A stretch of 64,000 bases of DNA from Chloroflexota bacterium (lineage in GTDB: Bacteria; Chloroflexota; Anaerolineae; Promineifilales; Promineifilaceae), in NCBI GenBank assembly GCA_014584575.1, contig JACTMP010000053.1, positions 1-64,000 on the forward strand, written 5' to 3'. The notes under the pieces are model-generated. The model saw nothing but the letters and a program-made list of their open reading frames with translations, ran no database searches and was not told where the DNA came from. A program made the position numbers and the translations under genes. Positions 25,339-33,862 of this stretch are shown here, one piece after another (within the stretch, counting starts at the first letter, position 1; the number at the start of each line of letters is the position of its first letter).

Positions 25339-26313
25339 ATGAAAAAGCTCAGTTTACTTATTATTTTTCTGCTGCTGTCAGTGGTGATAGTGGGCTGTTC
25401 CTCAACCGGAGGGGAAGAAGCGGCGGATGAAGCAACCGCCAAGACAATGGAAGACCTGGTCGTTGGGTATGCCCAGATTGGCGCGGAAAGTGAATGGCGC
25501 ACGGCCAATACTGCCTCCATCAAGGAAACGGCCGAACAGTTAGGTGTTGACCTGCGTTTCTCTGATGCCCAACAGAAACAGGAAAACCAGATCGCCGCCA
25601 TTCGCTCCTACATCGCTGAAGGCGTGGACGTGATCGGCTTCTCGCCCGTTGTGGAGACCGGTTGGGAAACCGTTTTGCAAGAAGCCAAAGATGCCGGTAT
25701 CCCCGTCATCATGGTAGACCGCCGCGCCGATGTGCCCCGTGACCTTTACGCCACCTATTTGGGGTCTGATTTTGTGGAAGAAGGGCGCAAAGCGGGCAAC
25801 GAAATGAACACTTTATTGCCCGAAGGCGGCAAAATCGTGGAACTGGTGGGCACGGTTGGTTCCGCCCCCGCCAATGATCGTTACGCCGGCTTCCGGGAAA
25901 CCGTCAATGACAATATCGAAATCGTTGCCTCGCAGTCTGGCGACTTCACCCGCGCCAAAGGCAAAGAGGTGATGGAAGCGTTCTTGAAGAACTATGGCAG
26001 TGACATTGTGGGGCTTTATGCACACAACGATGACATGGCCATTGGCGCCATTCAGGCGATTGAAGAATACGGCCTGAAACCGGGCGTAGACATCAAGATC
26101 GTCTCCATTGACGCGGTACGCGGCGCGTTTGAAGCGATGATCGCCGGTAAGCTGAACGTGACGGTGGAATGTAACCCACTGCTCGGCCCGCAGTTTTATG
26201 ACCTGGCGCTGCGTGCTGTGAACGGCGAGCAACTGCCGGATTGGGTACCTTCTGAAGAAAGCGTGTATTATCCCGACAACGCAGCCGAACTGCTGCCGGA
26301 GCGGAAGTATTAG
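25339..26313 (+). CDS. YtfQ-like sugar-binding lipoprotein of importer
   Basis: A 324-residue lipoprotein. The start is behind AAGGAG; lipobox IVGC at about residues 17-20. It shares the YtfQ-type motifs VVGYAQIGAESEWRTANTAS, AQQKQENQIAAIRSYI, QSGDFTRAKGKEVME and YAHNDDMAIGAIQAIEEYG. It is the binding component of the downstream ATPase and two permeases, matching the gene order of E. coli ytfQRT-yjfF and the arabinose importer AraUVWZ described in Shewanella. A galactofuranose or L-arabinose substrate is likely given the araBAD genes 10 kb away. A paralogue without a transporter lies at 15854. Confidence 0.94.
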   Translation: MKKLSLLIIFLLLSVVIVGCSSTGGEEAADEATAKTMEDLVVGYAQIGAESEWRTANTASIKETAEQLGVDLRFSDAQQKQENQIAAIRSYIAEGVDVIGFSPVVETGWETVLQEAKDAGIPVIMVDRRADVPRDLYATYLGSDFVEEGRKAGNEMNTLLPEGGKIVELVGTVGSAPANDRYAGFRETVNDNIEIVASQSGDFTRAKGKEVMEAFLKNYGSDIVGLYAHNDDMAIGAIQAIEEYGLKPGVDIKIVSIDAVRGAFEAMIAGKLNVTVECNPLLGPQFYDLALRAVNGEQLPDWVPSEESVYYPDNAAELLPERKY

Positions 26314-26331
26314 AGTGTAATCGTTTCCAGT

Positions 26332-26420
26332 TGTCATTCCGAGCGGAGTCTTCGGAGCGAGGAATCTTTAGAGCAATTGAGTGACAAAGATTCCTCCTCG
26401 AAGACTCGTCGGAATGACAG
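26332..26420. repeat. Long imperfect hairpin, TGTCATTCCGAGCG type
   Basis: TGTCATTCCGAGCGGAGTC begins the left arm (26332-26370) and CGTCGGAATGACA ends the right arm (26387-26420); they can pair over more than 30 bp with a few mismatches. Similar TCATTCCGAGCG...GAGGAATCT repeats are familiar from many bacterial genomes. Here it separates binding protein and ATPase genes and may set their expression ratio. Confidence 0.75.
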
Positions 26421-26435
26421 TTTTAGGTGAACTTC

Positions 26436-27986
26436 ATGCCCACAGAACCAGCCGCCACCCTCCTGACAATGCAAGGTATTTCCAAGACTTTTCCTGGCGT
26501 GCAGGCGTTGGAGAATGTGGATTTCGTCCTGAATGCGGGCGAAATTCATGCGGTGGTGGGTGAAAATGGGGCCGGGAAATCTACGCTGATCAAGGTTATT
26601 ACCGGGGTGGAACGGCCGGATCACGGCCGTGTCACCCTCTTGGGCCAACCCGTGCAAGCCAGATCGCCGCAGCACGCGCAGGCGTTGGGCATCAGCACCG
26701 TCTACCAGGAGATCAACCTGTGTGACAATCTGTCGGTGGCCGAGAACATTATGATCGGCCGGGAACCGCGTAAATTTGGCCGCATTGACCGGCGGGGCAT
26801 GAAAGAACGGGCGCGGCAAGTCCTGGCCCGTCTGGATGTGGATATTGATGTCAGCCGCGATTTGGGCGATTACTCCATCGCCGTAAAACAGATGGCGGCC
26901 ATCGCCCGCGCTCTGGAAATCTCCTCCGCCAAAATCCTGATTCTGGACGAACCGACCTCCAGCCTGGACACACATGAAACAGAGAATCTTTTTGCCGTCT
27001 TGCGCAAATTGAAAGAGGATGGGCTGGGCATTATTTTCATCACCCATTTTATCAACCAGATTTATGAAGTGACCGACCGGGTGACAATTTTGCGCAATGG
27101 CACTCTGGTGGGGACATATGAAACGGCCGTCCTGCCCCGTCTGGAACTCATCGCCTTAATGCTCGGCCGTACCGTCGGCGACTTTAATGATATGGCCCAG
27201 ACCAAATTGATGAGCGGCCAACATCGGCAAGAAAACCCGATATTGCGGGCGGAGGGTTACGGCCGTAAAGGTTCCATTCACCCCTTCGATTTAGAGCTGC
27301 ATGCTGGTGAAGTGTTGGGCTTTGCCGGGCTGTTGGGTTCTGGGCGCACAGAAACGGCGCATCTGCTCTTTGGCGTGGACCGGCCAGATAGCGGTTCACT
27401 CACCTTTGCCGGGCAAGACGTACATAAAACCTCCCCGGCCGACTCTATCGCCAGAGGCATTGCCTTTTGCCCCGAAGACCGCAAAGCTGACGGCATCGTG
27501 GATGAATTGACCGTCAGAGAAAACATCGTCCTGGCAATACAATCCAATCGCGGCTGGTTCAAACGGCTGAGTCGGCAGCAACAGCAGCAATTGGCCGATA
27601 AATTTATCAAAATGCTCAACATCAGCACCCCTTCAGCCGAGCAGTTGGTAAAAAACCTCAGCGGCGGCAATCAGCAAAAGGTCATCCTGGCGCGCTGGCT
27701 GGCCACCAATCCACAGGTTCTCATACTGGATGAACCCACACGCGGCATTGACATTGGCGCCAAGGCGGAAATCCAAAAACTGGTGCTGGAACTGGCCGAA
27801 GAAGGGATGGCCTGTATCTTCATCTCCTCTGAACTTGAAGAGGTGCTGCGCACCAGCCATCGCATTGCCGTCTTACGTGACCAGCAAAAAGTGACCGAAT
27901 TTTCCGGCGAAGTGGACGAGCAGACCATTATGCGGGTAATGGCCGGGAGCGGCGCAAGCAGCAGCGCCGGGAGTGGCGCAACATGA
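26436..27986 (+). CDS. Sugar ABC importer ATPase, YtfR type
   Basis: A 516-residue tandem nucleotide-binding protein. ATG at 26436 is chosen because AGGTGA lies 5 nt upstream; the GTG 9 nt earlier is the alternative. Domain 1 has GENGAGKST and ILILDEPTSSLD. Its signature region reads DYSIAVKQMAAIARALEI, replacing LSGGQ as in the family. Domain 2 has GLLGSGRTE, NLSGGNQQKVILARWL and LILDEPTRGIDIGAK. It ends in a Ser/Gly/Ala-rich tail. Its stop codon overlaps the permease start (ATGA), so the genes are translationally coupled. Confidence 0.96.
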   Translation: MPTEPAATLLTMQGISKTFPGVQALENVDFVLNAGEIHAVVGENGAGKSTLIKVITGVERPDHGRVTLLGQPVQARSPQHAQALGISTVYQEINLCDNLSVAENIMIGREPRKFGRIDRRGMKERARQVLARLDVDIDVSRDLGDYSIAVKQMAAIARALEISSAKILILDEPTSSLDTHETENLFAVLRKLKEDGLGIIFITHFINQIYEVTDRVTILRNGTLVGTYETAVLPRLELIALMLGRTVGDFNDMAQTKLMSGQHRQENPILRAEGYGRKGSIHPFDLELHAGEVLGFAGLLGSGRTETAHLLFGVDRPDSGSLTFAGQDVHKTSPADSIARGIAFCPEDRKADGIVDELTVRENIVLAIQSNRGWFKRLSRQQQQQLADKFIKMLNISTPSAEQLVKNLSGGNQQKVILARWLATNPQVLILDEPTRGIDIGAKAEIQKLVLELAEEGMACIFISSELEEVLRTSHRIAVLRDQQKVTEFSGEVDEQTIMRVMAGSGASSSAGSGAT

Positions 27987-29050
27987 ACCAATCACGATTT
28001 TCCTGGCACCGGCTGCGTGACAGCCAGTTATTTTGGCCCCTATTGGCCCTGGCGCTCATTATGCTCTTCAATCTGTTCTTTACGCCGGGTTTTTTTGACC
28101 TTGAAATCAAAAACGGCCGTCTCTCCGGCTTCCTGATTGACATTCTCAATCGTGGCTCTATTTTGATGCTGCTGGCGATTGGCATGACGATGGTCATTGC
28201 TACCGGCGGTGTAGACCTGTCGGTGGGGGCAGTGGTGGCAATCTCGGCAGCCACCGCCACCGTGCTCATCAATCCGGCGTTGGCGCGGCAGTTGATTAGC
28301 TCCGAAGAATTGATCAAGGATGTGACGTATACACCGTTGTGGCTGTGCATTCTGGCGGCGCTGGCGGTGTCTACCGCCTGTGGTTTTTGGAACGGTCTGC
28401 TTATATCCAGAGGCAAAATTCAGCCAATGGTGGCTACGCTGGTGTTGATGGTGGCCGGCCGGGGCATTGCCCAACTCATCACCAACGGCCAGATCATCAC
28501 CGTGTATTACAGCCGCTACTTTTTTATTGGCAATGGGTATGTGTTGGGGCTGCCGTTTCCGCTTTTTATTGTGGTGTTGGTCTTTTTGCTCACCTGGCTG
28601 CTGGCGCGGCGGACGGCGTTTGGCATGTTTGTGGAGTCGGTGGGCATTAACGGCCGTTCCAGCTACCTCAGCGGCATCAGCGAGAAAAATATCAAGCTGA
28701 TCGTGTACACCATTTGCGGCTTTTGCGCCGGTGTGGCCGGGTTGATTTATAGCTCCAATGTGAAGAGCGCCGACGCCAATAACGCCGGATTGAACCTGGA
28801 ACTGGACGCGATCCTGGCGGTGGTGATTGGCGGCACATTGATGACCGGCGGCCGGTTTTCGCTGTTAGCCAGCATCATTGGTGCGCTGATCATCCAAAGC
28901 ACCACCACCACCATGTACGCCCTGGGTGTGCCGGCTATGGCTGCCTCGGCCATCAAGGCGCTGGTAGTGCTCATCGTCATCCTGCTTTACTCCGACCAGA
29001 CGAAGCTGGTGCTGGGGCGGGTATTCGAGCGCAAAGGGGTGCAGCCATGA
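27983..29050 (+). CDS. Sugar ABC permease, YtfT type
   Basis: A 355-residue integral membrane protein with about ten helices. It starts in an ATGA overlap with the ATPase gene. Family motifs are LLAIGMTMVIATGGVDLSVG, LVLMVAGRGIAQLITNG and the late AVVIGGTLMTGGRFSLLASI. A roughly 30-residue insertion after the GGVDLSVG motif (ALARQLISSEELIKD) is seen in YtfT-type permeases. It should pair with the second permease as a heterodimer. Confidence 0.94.
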   Translation: MNQSRFSWHRLRDSQLFWPLLALALIMLFNLFFTPGFFDLEIKNGRLSGFLIDILNRGSILMLLAIGMTMVIATGGVDLSVGAVVAISAATATVLINPALARQLISSEELIKDVTYTPLWLCILAALAVSTACGFWNGLLISRGKIQPMVATLVLMVAGRGIAQLITNGQIITVYYSRYFFIGNGYVLGLPFPLFIVVLVFLLTWLLARRTAFGMFVESVGINGRSSYLSGISEKNIKLIVYTICGFCAGVAGLIYSSNVKSADANNAGLNLELDAILAVVIGGTLMTGGRFSLLASIIGALIIQSTTTTMYALGVPAMAASAIKALVVLIVILLYSDQTKLVLGRVFERKGVQP

Positions 29051-30108
29051 TGGAACGTTTGAAGATTGATCGCAAGTTTATGCCCCTGTTGGCTACCATT
29101 GGCGTCTTTGTAGTTTTGTATCTGTACGGTTATCTGCAATACAAGGGGATGCGCCAGCCACAGGCGTTTTTCAATCTGTTTATCAACAACGCCTTCCTGC
29201 TCATCACCTCCATTGGCATGACGTTTGTGATCCTGTCCAAAGGGATCGATCTCTCGGTGGGTGCGGTCATTGCCTTGACTTCGGTGGCCTCGGCGGCGCT
29301 GTTAGAGCAGGCGGGTCTCAGCCCGTTTGTGGTCATCCCGCTCATGCTGCTGATGGGTACGTTGTTGGGGGCGACGATGGGCACAATTATCCACGTGTTC
29401 AAGGTACAGCCGTTTATTGTGACGCTGGCGGGCATGTTTTTTGCCAGGGGGATGTGTTTTTTCATCAGCCTGGACGCTATCCCCATCCGGCATCCGATCT
29501 ATCGGGCAATGGCGCTGTACCGGCTGTCGATTCCGGGCCTGGAGCGGGGGTTCATTAACCTGGGGGCCATCATCGCCTTGATTGTGTTGGTGGTGGGCAT
29601 CTATGTGGCGCATTTTACGCGCTACGGCCGTTCCGTTTATGCGATTGGCGGCAGCGAACAGTCGGCTTTGTTGATGGGTCTGCCCGTCGGCCGCATCAAA
29701 ATTTCTGTCTACGCGCTGAGCGGTTTTTGTTCGGCGCTGGCGGGCATCGTCTTTAGCATCTCGCTGCTCTCCGGGCATGGACTGTACGCCACCAACGTCG
29801 AATTGGACGCCATTGCCTCGGTGGTGATTGGCGGCACGCTGTTAACCGGCGGGCAGGGTTACGTCTTTGGCACCCTCTTTGGCGTGTTGGTCACGGGGCT
29901 GATTCAGATGCTCATCCAGTTCAACGGCAACCTGAGTTCCTGGTGGACGCGCATTGCCGTGGGCGCGCTGACGCTCATCTTCATTGGCGTGCAAAGCCTG
30001 TTTACCAGAGAGCGAAAACGCCAAACCATAGCCAAATCTGTTAACAAAGTGCAGCCAGACCCAATGGCGACGGCCGTGCCAGAGACCATAACAACTGACC
30101 TGGTTTAA
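29047..30108 (+). CDS. Sugar ABC permease, YjfF type
   Basis: A 353-residue permease, second half of the heterodimer. It overlaps the previous gene by ATGA. Motifs are SIGMTFVILSKGIDLSVGAV, FKVQPFIVTLAGMFFARGMC and AIGGSEQSALLMGLPVGR, and then VVIGGTLLTGGQGYVFGTLF. Together with YtfT-, YtfR- and YtfQ-type genes it makes a complete furanose or arabinose importer. The soluble C-terminal tail (about 320-353) is longer than usual and contains an ACGGCCGT-encoded TAV. Confidence 0.94.
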   Translation: MMERLKIDRKFMPLLATIGVFVVLYLYGYLQYKGMRQPQAFFNLFINNAFLLITSIGMTFVILSKGIDLSVGAVIALTSVASAALLEQAGLSPFVVIPLMLLMGTLLGATMGTIIHVFKVQPFIVTLAGMFFARGMCFFISLDAIPIRHPIYRAMALYRLSIPGLERGFINLGAIIALIVLVVGIYVAHFTRYGRSVYAIGGSEQSALLMGLPVGRIKISVYALSGFCSALAGIVFSISLLSGHGLYATNVELDAIASVVIGGTLLTGGQGYVFGTLFGVLVTGLIQMLIQFNGNLSSWWTRIAVGALTLIFIGVQSLFTRERKRQTIAKSVNKVQPDPMATAVPETITTDLV

Positions 30109-30360
30109 CAATTACCCCGCTCTACATCTGGCGCCAACCTCATGAAATCTTGAAGAACCCAAATTTCCCTTGCCTTTCTATCTCGCCATCCGCCCCAAAA
30201 TGCCATAAAATCGTAACGACTAACGCTCTGGTCGGTCTCCAGACCGTGCCAGCCAAGGCGGCGCGGTCTGGAAACCGGCCGCAGCTTGAGAGAGTTAATC
30301 GTTACCTGAAATCCCGATAAACATTTGGGCCAAATATCTCAATATCCCTATCCCTATCTC

Positions 30361-30864
30361 ATGCTCGCCACCCTCAAATCCCTCACCCTCCCCCAACTGG
30401 AACAACTACCGCTCACCCACCGCGCCACCGTCACGGACGGTCATCTGGACTTGATGGGGCATATGAATGTGCGCCATTACCTGGGCTTTTTTGACGACGC
30501 CACCTGGCATCTTTTTGCCGGTTTTGGCATGAATCATCACTACTACACCACCAGTGGCAACGGCTCGTTTGCCTTGCAGCAGTTCATCTTTTATCTGGCC
30601 GAAGTGCGCACGGATGAAACGATTGGGATACGGTCAAGGGTGTACGGCCGTAACGACAAACGCATCCACTTCTGCCACTTCATGGTCAACGAAAGCACCG
30701 GCCAACTGGCCGCTACCGTGGAAATGCTTGGCTCCCACGCCAACCTCGCGCTCCGCCGCACCTCCCCCTTCCCACCGCCCATCGCTGCCCGCATTGACGA
30801 CCTCCTGGCGGAGCATACCCGTCTTGATTGGCCCACACCTTTGTGTGGCGCTATAAGTTTGTAG
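30361..30864 (+). CDS. Hotdog-fold acyl-CoA thioesterase
   Basis: A 167-residue 4HBT-type thioesterase, probably hydrolysing an acyl-CoA. The signature GHLDLMGHMNVRHYLGFFDD contains the catalytic Asp of the family. The start ATG at 30361 follows a run of CCCTATCCC-like repeats and has no Shine-Dalgarno sequence; an upstream TTG at 30325 is in frame but less likely. It is followed by an acyl-CoA ligase, with a hairpin between them, so it may remove or recycle CoA in the same pathway. Confidence 0.85.
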   Translation: MLATLKSLTLPQLEQLPLTHRATVTDGHLDLMGHMNVRHYLGFFDDATWHLFAGFGMNHHYYTTSGNGSFALQQFIFYLAEVRTDETIGIRSRVYGRNDKRIHFCHFMVNESTGQLAATVEMLGSHANLALRRTSPFPPPIAARIDDLLAEHTRLDWPTPLCGAISL

Positions 30865-30910
30865 TAGGCGATTTATCGCCATGAAAGGGCAATAAATTGC
30901 CTACTACAAA
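30858..30910. terminator. Hairpin overlapping thioesterase stop, TTTGTAGT family
   Basis: TTTGTAGTAGGCGATTTAT (left arm) pairs with AATAAATTGCCTACTACAAA (right arm) with one mismatch. The thioesterase TAG stop is inside the left arm. The core TTTGTAGT.GGCGATTTATCGCC matches 3603-3634. Confidence 0.75.
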
Positions 30911-30925
30911 CAAGAGAGGAGAACT

Positions 30926-32551
30926 ATGAACGGCCTGATGATGGATTACCAGTTGACGCTAGATCGCATCCTGGAACATGCCAGCCGCGTCAACCCGCAT
31001 AAGCGTATCAGCACCTTGCAGCCGGACGGCTCGCTGCACCGCTACACCTATGCCGACCTGCACGGCCGTGTCCGACGGCTGGCAAAGGCGCTGGTCAATT
31101 TGGGCGTCCAGCCCGGCGACCGCGTGGCGACCTTTGCCTGGAACAACTTCCAACACCTGGAACTGTATTACGCCATTCCCGGCGCGGGCGCGGTCTGCCA
31201 CACACTCAACATTCGCCTCTTCCCGGAGCAGTTGGCCTACATCGTCAACCACGCCGAAGACAAAATTGTGTTTGTGGAGGGGTCGCTGCTACCGTTGTAC
31301 GAACGGGTGGCCCACGAAATTGATTGTGTACAGCATTACGTGTTGTTCAATGCCCCCCGCGACGTGCAAACAAAACTGCCCAACGTCTTGTTTTATGAGG
31401 ATTTGATCGAGAGCAGCGACGAGGCATTTACCTGGCGCAGCACCGATGAACAGATGGCCGCCGGTTTGTGTTATACCAGCGGCACGACCGGTGATCCAAA
31501 GGGCGCTCTCTACAGCCACCGCTCCATGTATTTACACGCCATGGGCGCGGGCCAGGCCAACGCCCTGGGTGTGAAGGAAACGGATGTGGTGCTGCCCGTT
31601 GTGCCCCAGTTTCACGCCATGGCCTGGGGACTGCCCTATGCCTGCGCCGCTGCCGGGGCGGAAATTATCATGCCCGGCCTGCATTTGAAGGCCGAGCCGC
31701 TGGCGCGGCTGATTGAAGAAGAGCGCGTCACCATTGCCGCCGGGGTGCCCACCATCTGGACGGGGCTATATCACGAACTGAAAAACAATCCCCGCGATAT
31801 TTCCTGCATCCGGGCGCTGGTGGTGGGTGGCTCGGCCATGCCCCGCGCCCTGACGAAGGCGTATGAGAGCGAGTTGGGGGTGAACGTGCTGCACGCCTGG
31901 GGCATGACGGAGATGTCGCCGTTGGGCAGTGTGTGTAACCTGAGCAGCCAACACGCCAGCCTGTCCGACGAGGAAAAATGGGACATCAAGGCCAAACAGG
32001 GCTACCCAATTTGTGGTGTGGAGATGCGTATTGTGGATGAGGTGGGCAAGGAGTTGCCCTGGGACGGCCGTCAGATGGGCGAATTGCAGGTGCGCGGGCC
32101 GTGGATCATCCGCCAGTATTTCAAGCGCGAGGTCTCGGAAGACAGTTTCACCAAAGATGGCTGGTTCCGCACCGGGGATGTGGTGACGATGAGTCCCGAT
32201 GGCTACATGCAGATCATGGATCGCACCAAAGATTTGGTGAAGTCGGGCGGCGAGTGGATTTCCACGGTGGAACTGGAAAACGCGATTATGGCCCATCCGC
32301 AGGTGATGGAAGCGGCCGTGATCGCCATACCAGACGAAAAGTGGCAGGAACGGCCGTTGGCCGCCGTCGTGCCCACCCCTGATGCCCCAAATCTGACGGC
32401 CGTAGACATCACCACCTTCCTGGAAGACAAAGTGGCCCGCTGGTGGATCCCCGAAACGATCCTCTTCGTGGACGAAATCCCCAAGACCAGTGTGGGCAAA
32501 TTCGACAAAAAAGTGCTGCGTGGCCGGTATGCGGCCGGGCAATTGGGCTAA
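30926..32551 (+). CDS. AMP-forming acyl-CoA ligase, fatty-acid type
   Basis: A 541-residue member of the ANL superfamily that activates a carboxylic acid to its acyl-CoA through an acyl-adenylate. Motifs are the P-loop-like YTSGTTGDPKGALYSHRS, HAWGMTEMSPLGSV (adenine/acyl pocket), DGWFRTGDVV and the hinge DRTKDLVKSGGEWIS, and then the C-terminal catalytic lysine in IPKTSVGKFDKKVLR. The start is ATG behind GAGGAGA. Length and motifs fit medium- to long-chain fatty-acid CoA ligases. Neighbours are a thioesterase and an AMACR-like CoA transferase, pointing to branched or modified fatty-acid metabolism. Confidence 0.93.
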   Translation: MNGLMMDYQLTLDRILEHASRVNPHKRISTLQPDGSLHRYTYADLHGRVRRLAKALVNLGVQPGDRVATFAWNNFQHLELYYAIPGAGAVCHTLNIRLFPEQLAYIVNHAEDKIVFVEGSLLPLYERVAHEIDCVQHYVLFNAPRDVQTKLPNVLFYEDLIESSDEAFTWRSTDEQMAAGLCYTSGTTGDPKGALYSHRSMYLHAMGAGQANALGVKETDVVLPVVPQFHAMAWGLPYACAAAGAEIIMPGLHLKAEPLARLIEEERVTIAAGVPTIWTGLYHELKNNPRDISCIRALVVGGSAMPRALTKAYESELGVNVLHAWGMTEMSPLGSVCNLSSQHASLSDEEKWDIKAKQGYPICGVEMRIVDEVGKELPWDGRQMGELQVRGPWIIRQYFKREVSEDSFTKDGWFRTGDVVTMSPDGYMQIMDRTKDLVKSGGEWISTVELENAIMAHPQVMEAAVIAIPDEKWQERPLAAVVPTPDAPNLTAVDITTFLEDKVARWWIPETILFVDEIPKTSVGKFDKKVLRGRYAAGQLG

Positions 32552-32560
32552 AGCCGTATC

Positions 32561-32665
32561 AGGTGTCAAGTGTCAAGTGTCAAGTATCAAGTGACCTGAC
32601 ACCTGACACCTGACACCTGACACCTGACACCTAACACCTGACACCTGACACCTGACACCTGACAC
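32561..32665. repeat. Tandem-unit hairpin (GTGTCAA / CCTGACA units)
   Basis: About four heptamers of the GTGTCAA type (32561-32593) are followed by about ten tandem copies of the heptamer CCTGACA (32594-32665). The left arm can pair with part of the right arm. The right arm ends at the CoA-transferase start codon, so the mRNA leader there consists entirely of repeat. The long, uneven right arm suggests slippage expansion. Confidence 0.9.
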
Positions 32666-33853
32666 ATGCCCCCTCCCCTGGCCTCCCTCAAAATCCTCGA
32701 CTTCAGCACCCTGCTGCCAGGGCCGTTTGGCAGCATGATGCTGGCCGACCTGGGCGCGGAGGTGCTGCGCCTGGAAGCGCCCACCCGCCCGGACATGGTG
32801 CGTTTTGTGCCGCCGTATGACGGCGACGCTTCCGCCTGGCACCGGCTGTTGAACCGCAACAAGCGATCCATTGCCCTGGATTTGAAACAGCCGGAAGCGG
32901 TGAAAATCGTCGAACAACTGGTCAGCGCCGGTGGCTATGACATTGTGCTGGAACAGTTCCGCCCTGGGGTAATGGACAAGTTGGGCGTCGGATATGAGGC
33001 GTTGCGGGCCGTAAATCCGGGGTTGATTTATTGCGCCGTCACCGGTTATGGGCAGACAGGGCCGTACCGCGACCGGGCGGGGCATGACAACAACTATCTG
33101 GCGCTGGCGGGGGTGATGAGCCACAGCGGGCGCAAAGCGGGCGGCCCACCGCCATTGGGCGTACAGGTAGCGGACATTGGCGGCGGGGCGCTGGGGGCGG
33201 TGGTGGGGATTTTAACGGCCGTCATCCACCGCCACCACACCGGAGAAGGACAGCTCGTGGACATCAGCATGTTCGATATGTCCATCGCCTGGCACGCCCA
33301 CGCCGTCAGCCATTATCTGGTAGGCGGCGAGACACCGGAGCCGGAAAGCTGGCAGTTGAACGGGGGTGGGTATTACGATTTTTACGAGACGGCCGACGGC
33401 CGTTACCTCTCCGTGGGCAGTCTGGAACCGAAATTTTGGGAAGGGTTTTGCCAGGCCATCGAACGCCCGGATTTAACCCCACGCGGTTTTGACCAGTCGG
33501 CAGCAAACCAGCAGGCGCTCAAGGCCGACATTCGGGCGACAATTTTGGGGAAAACTTTAGACGAATGGACAGCAATTTTTGCCGGATATGATGTGTGCGT
33601 AGAGCCGGTGCTGACCATCCCGGAAATGGCCGCTCACCCCCAAACGCAGGCGCGGCAACTGATTGTGGACGTGCCCAAACCAGATGGCTCAACACAGCCA
33701 CAGGTGGGCAGCCCGTTCAAGTTTTCACAAAGCGAACCCGTTTACCATCATGTGGGTGGAGAGGTGGGGGCAGATACGACGGCCGTGCTGCACGAATTGG
33801 GCTTCACGGACGCGGAGATTGAGGGGCTGCGGGAGCGGGGAGTGTGCCGATGA
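32666..33853 (+). CDS. Family III CoA transferase, AMACR-like
   Basis: A 395-residue CaiB/BaiF-family protein. The N-terminal LKILDFSTLLPGPFGSMMLA and the catalytic-region block GYGQTGPYRDRAGHDNNYLA with the following LALAGVMSHSG match alpha-methylacyl-CoA racemases more than formyl-CoA transferases. The Asp in AGHDNNY is in the position of the conserved catalytic aspartate. Probable role: epimerising 2-methylacyl-CoA or moving CoA between acids, alongside the upstream acyl-CoA ligase. The start ATG directly follows the tandem repeat and lacks a Shine-Dalgarno site. Confidence 0.88.
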   Translation: MPPPLASLKILDFSTLLPGPFGSMMLADLGAEVLRLEAPTRPDMVRFVPPYDGDASAWHRLLNRNKRSIALDLKQPEAVKIVEQLVSAGGYDIVLEQFRPGVMDKLGVGYEALRAVNPGLIYCAVTGYGQTGPYRDRAGHDNNYLALAGVMSHSGRKAGGPPPLGVQVADIGGGALGAVVGILTAVIHRHHTGEGQLVDISMFDMSIAWHAHAVSHYLVGGETPEPESWQLNGGGYYDFYETADGRYLSVGSLEPKFWEGFCQAIERPDLTPRGFDQSAANQQALKADIRATILGKTLDEWTAIFAGYDVCVEPVLTIPEMAAHPQTQARQLIVDVPKPDGSTQPQVGSPFKFSQSEPVYHHVGGEVGADTTAVLHELGFTDAEIEGLRERGVCR

Positions 33854-33862
33854 GCAATAGTG

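Noticed and set aside
25813..27047. Minus-strand frames across the binding protein and ATPase genes
   Set aside because: They are antisense to genes with complete motifs.
32561..32665. CRISPR-like array
   Set aside because: The repeats are contiguous heptamers with no spacers, and there are no cas genes.
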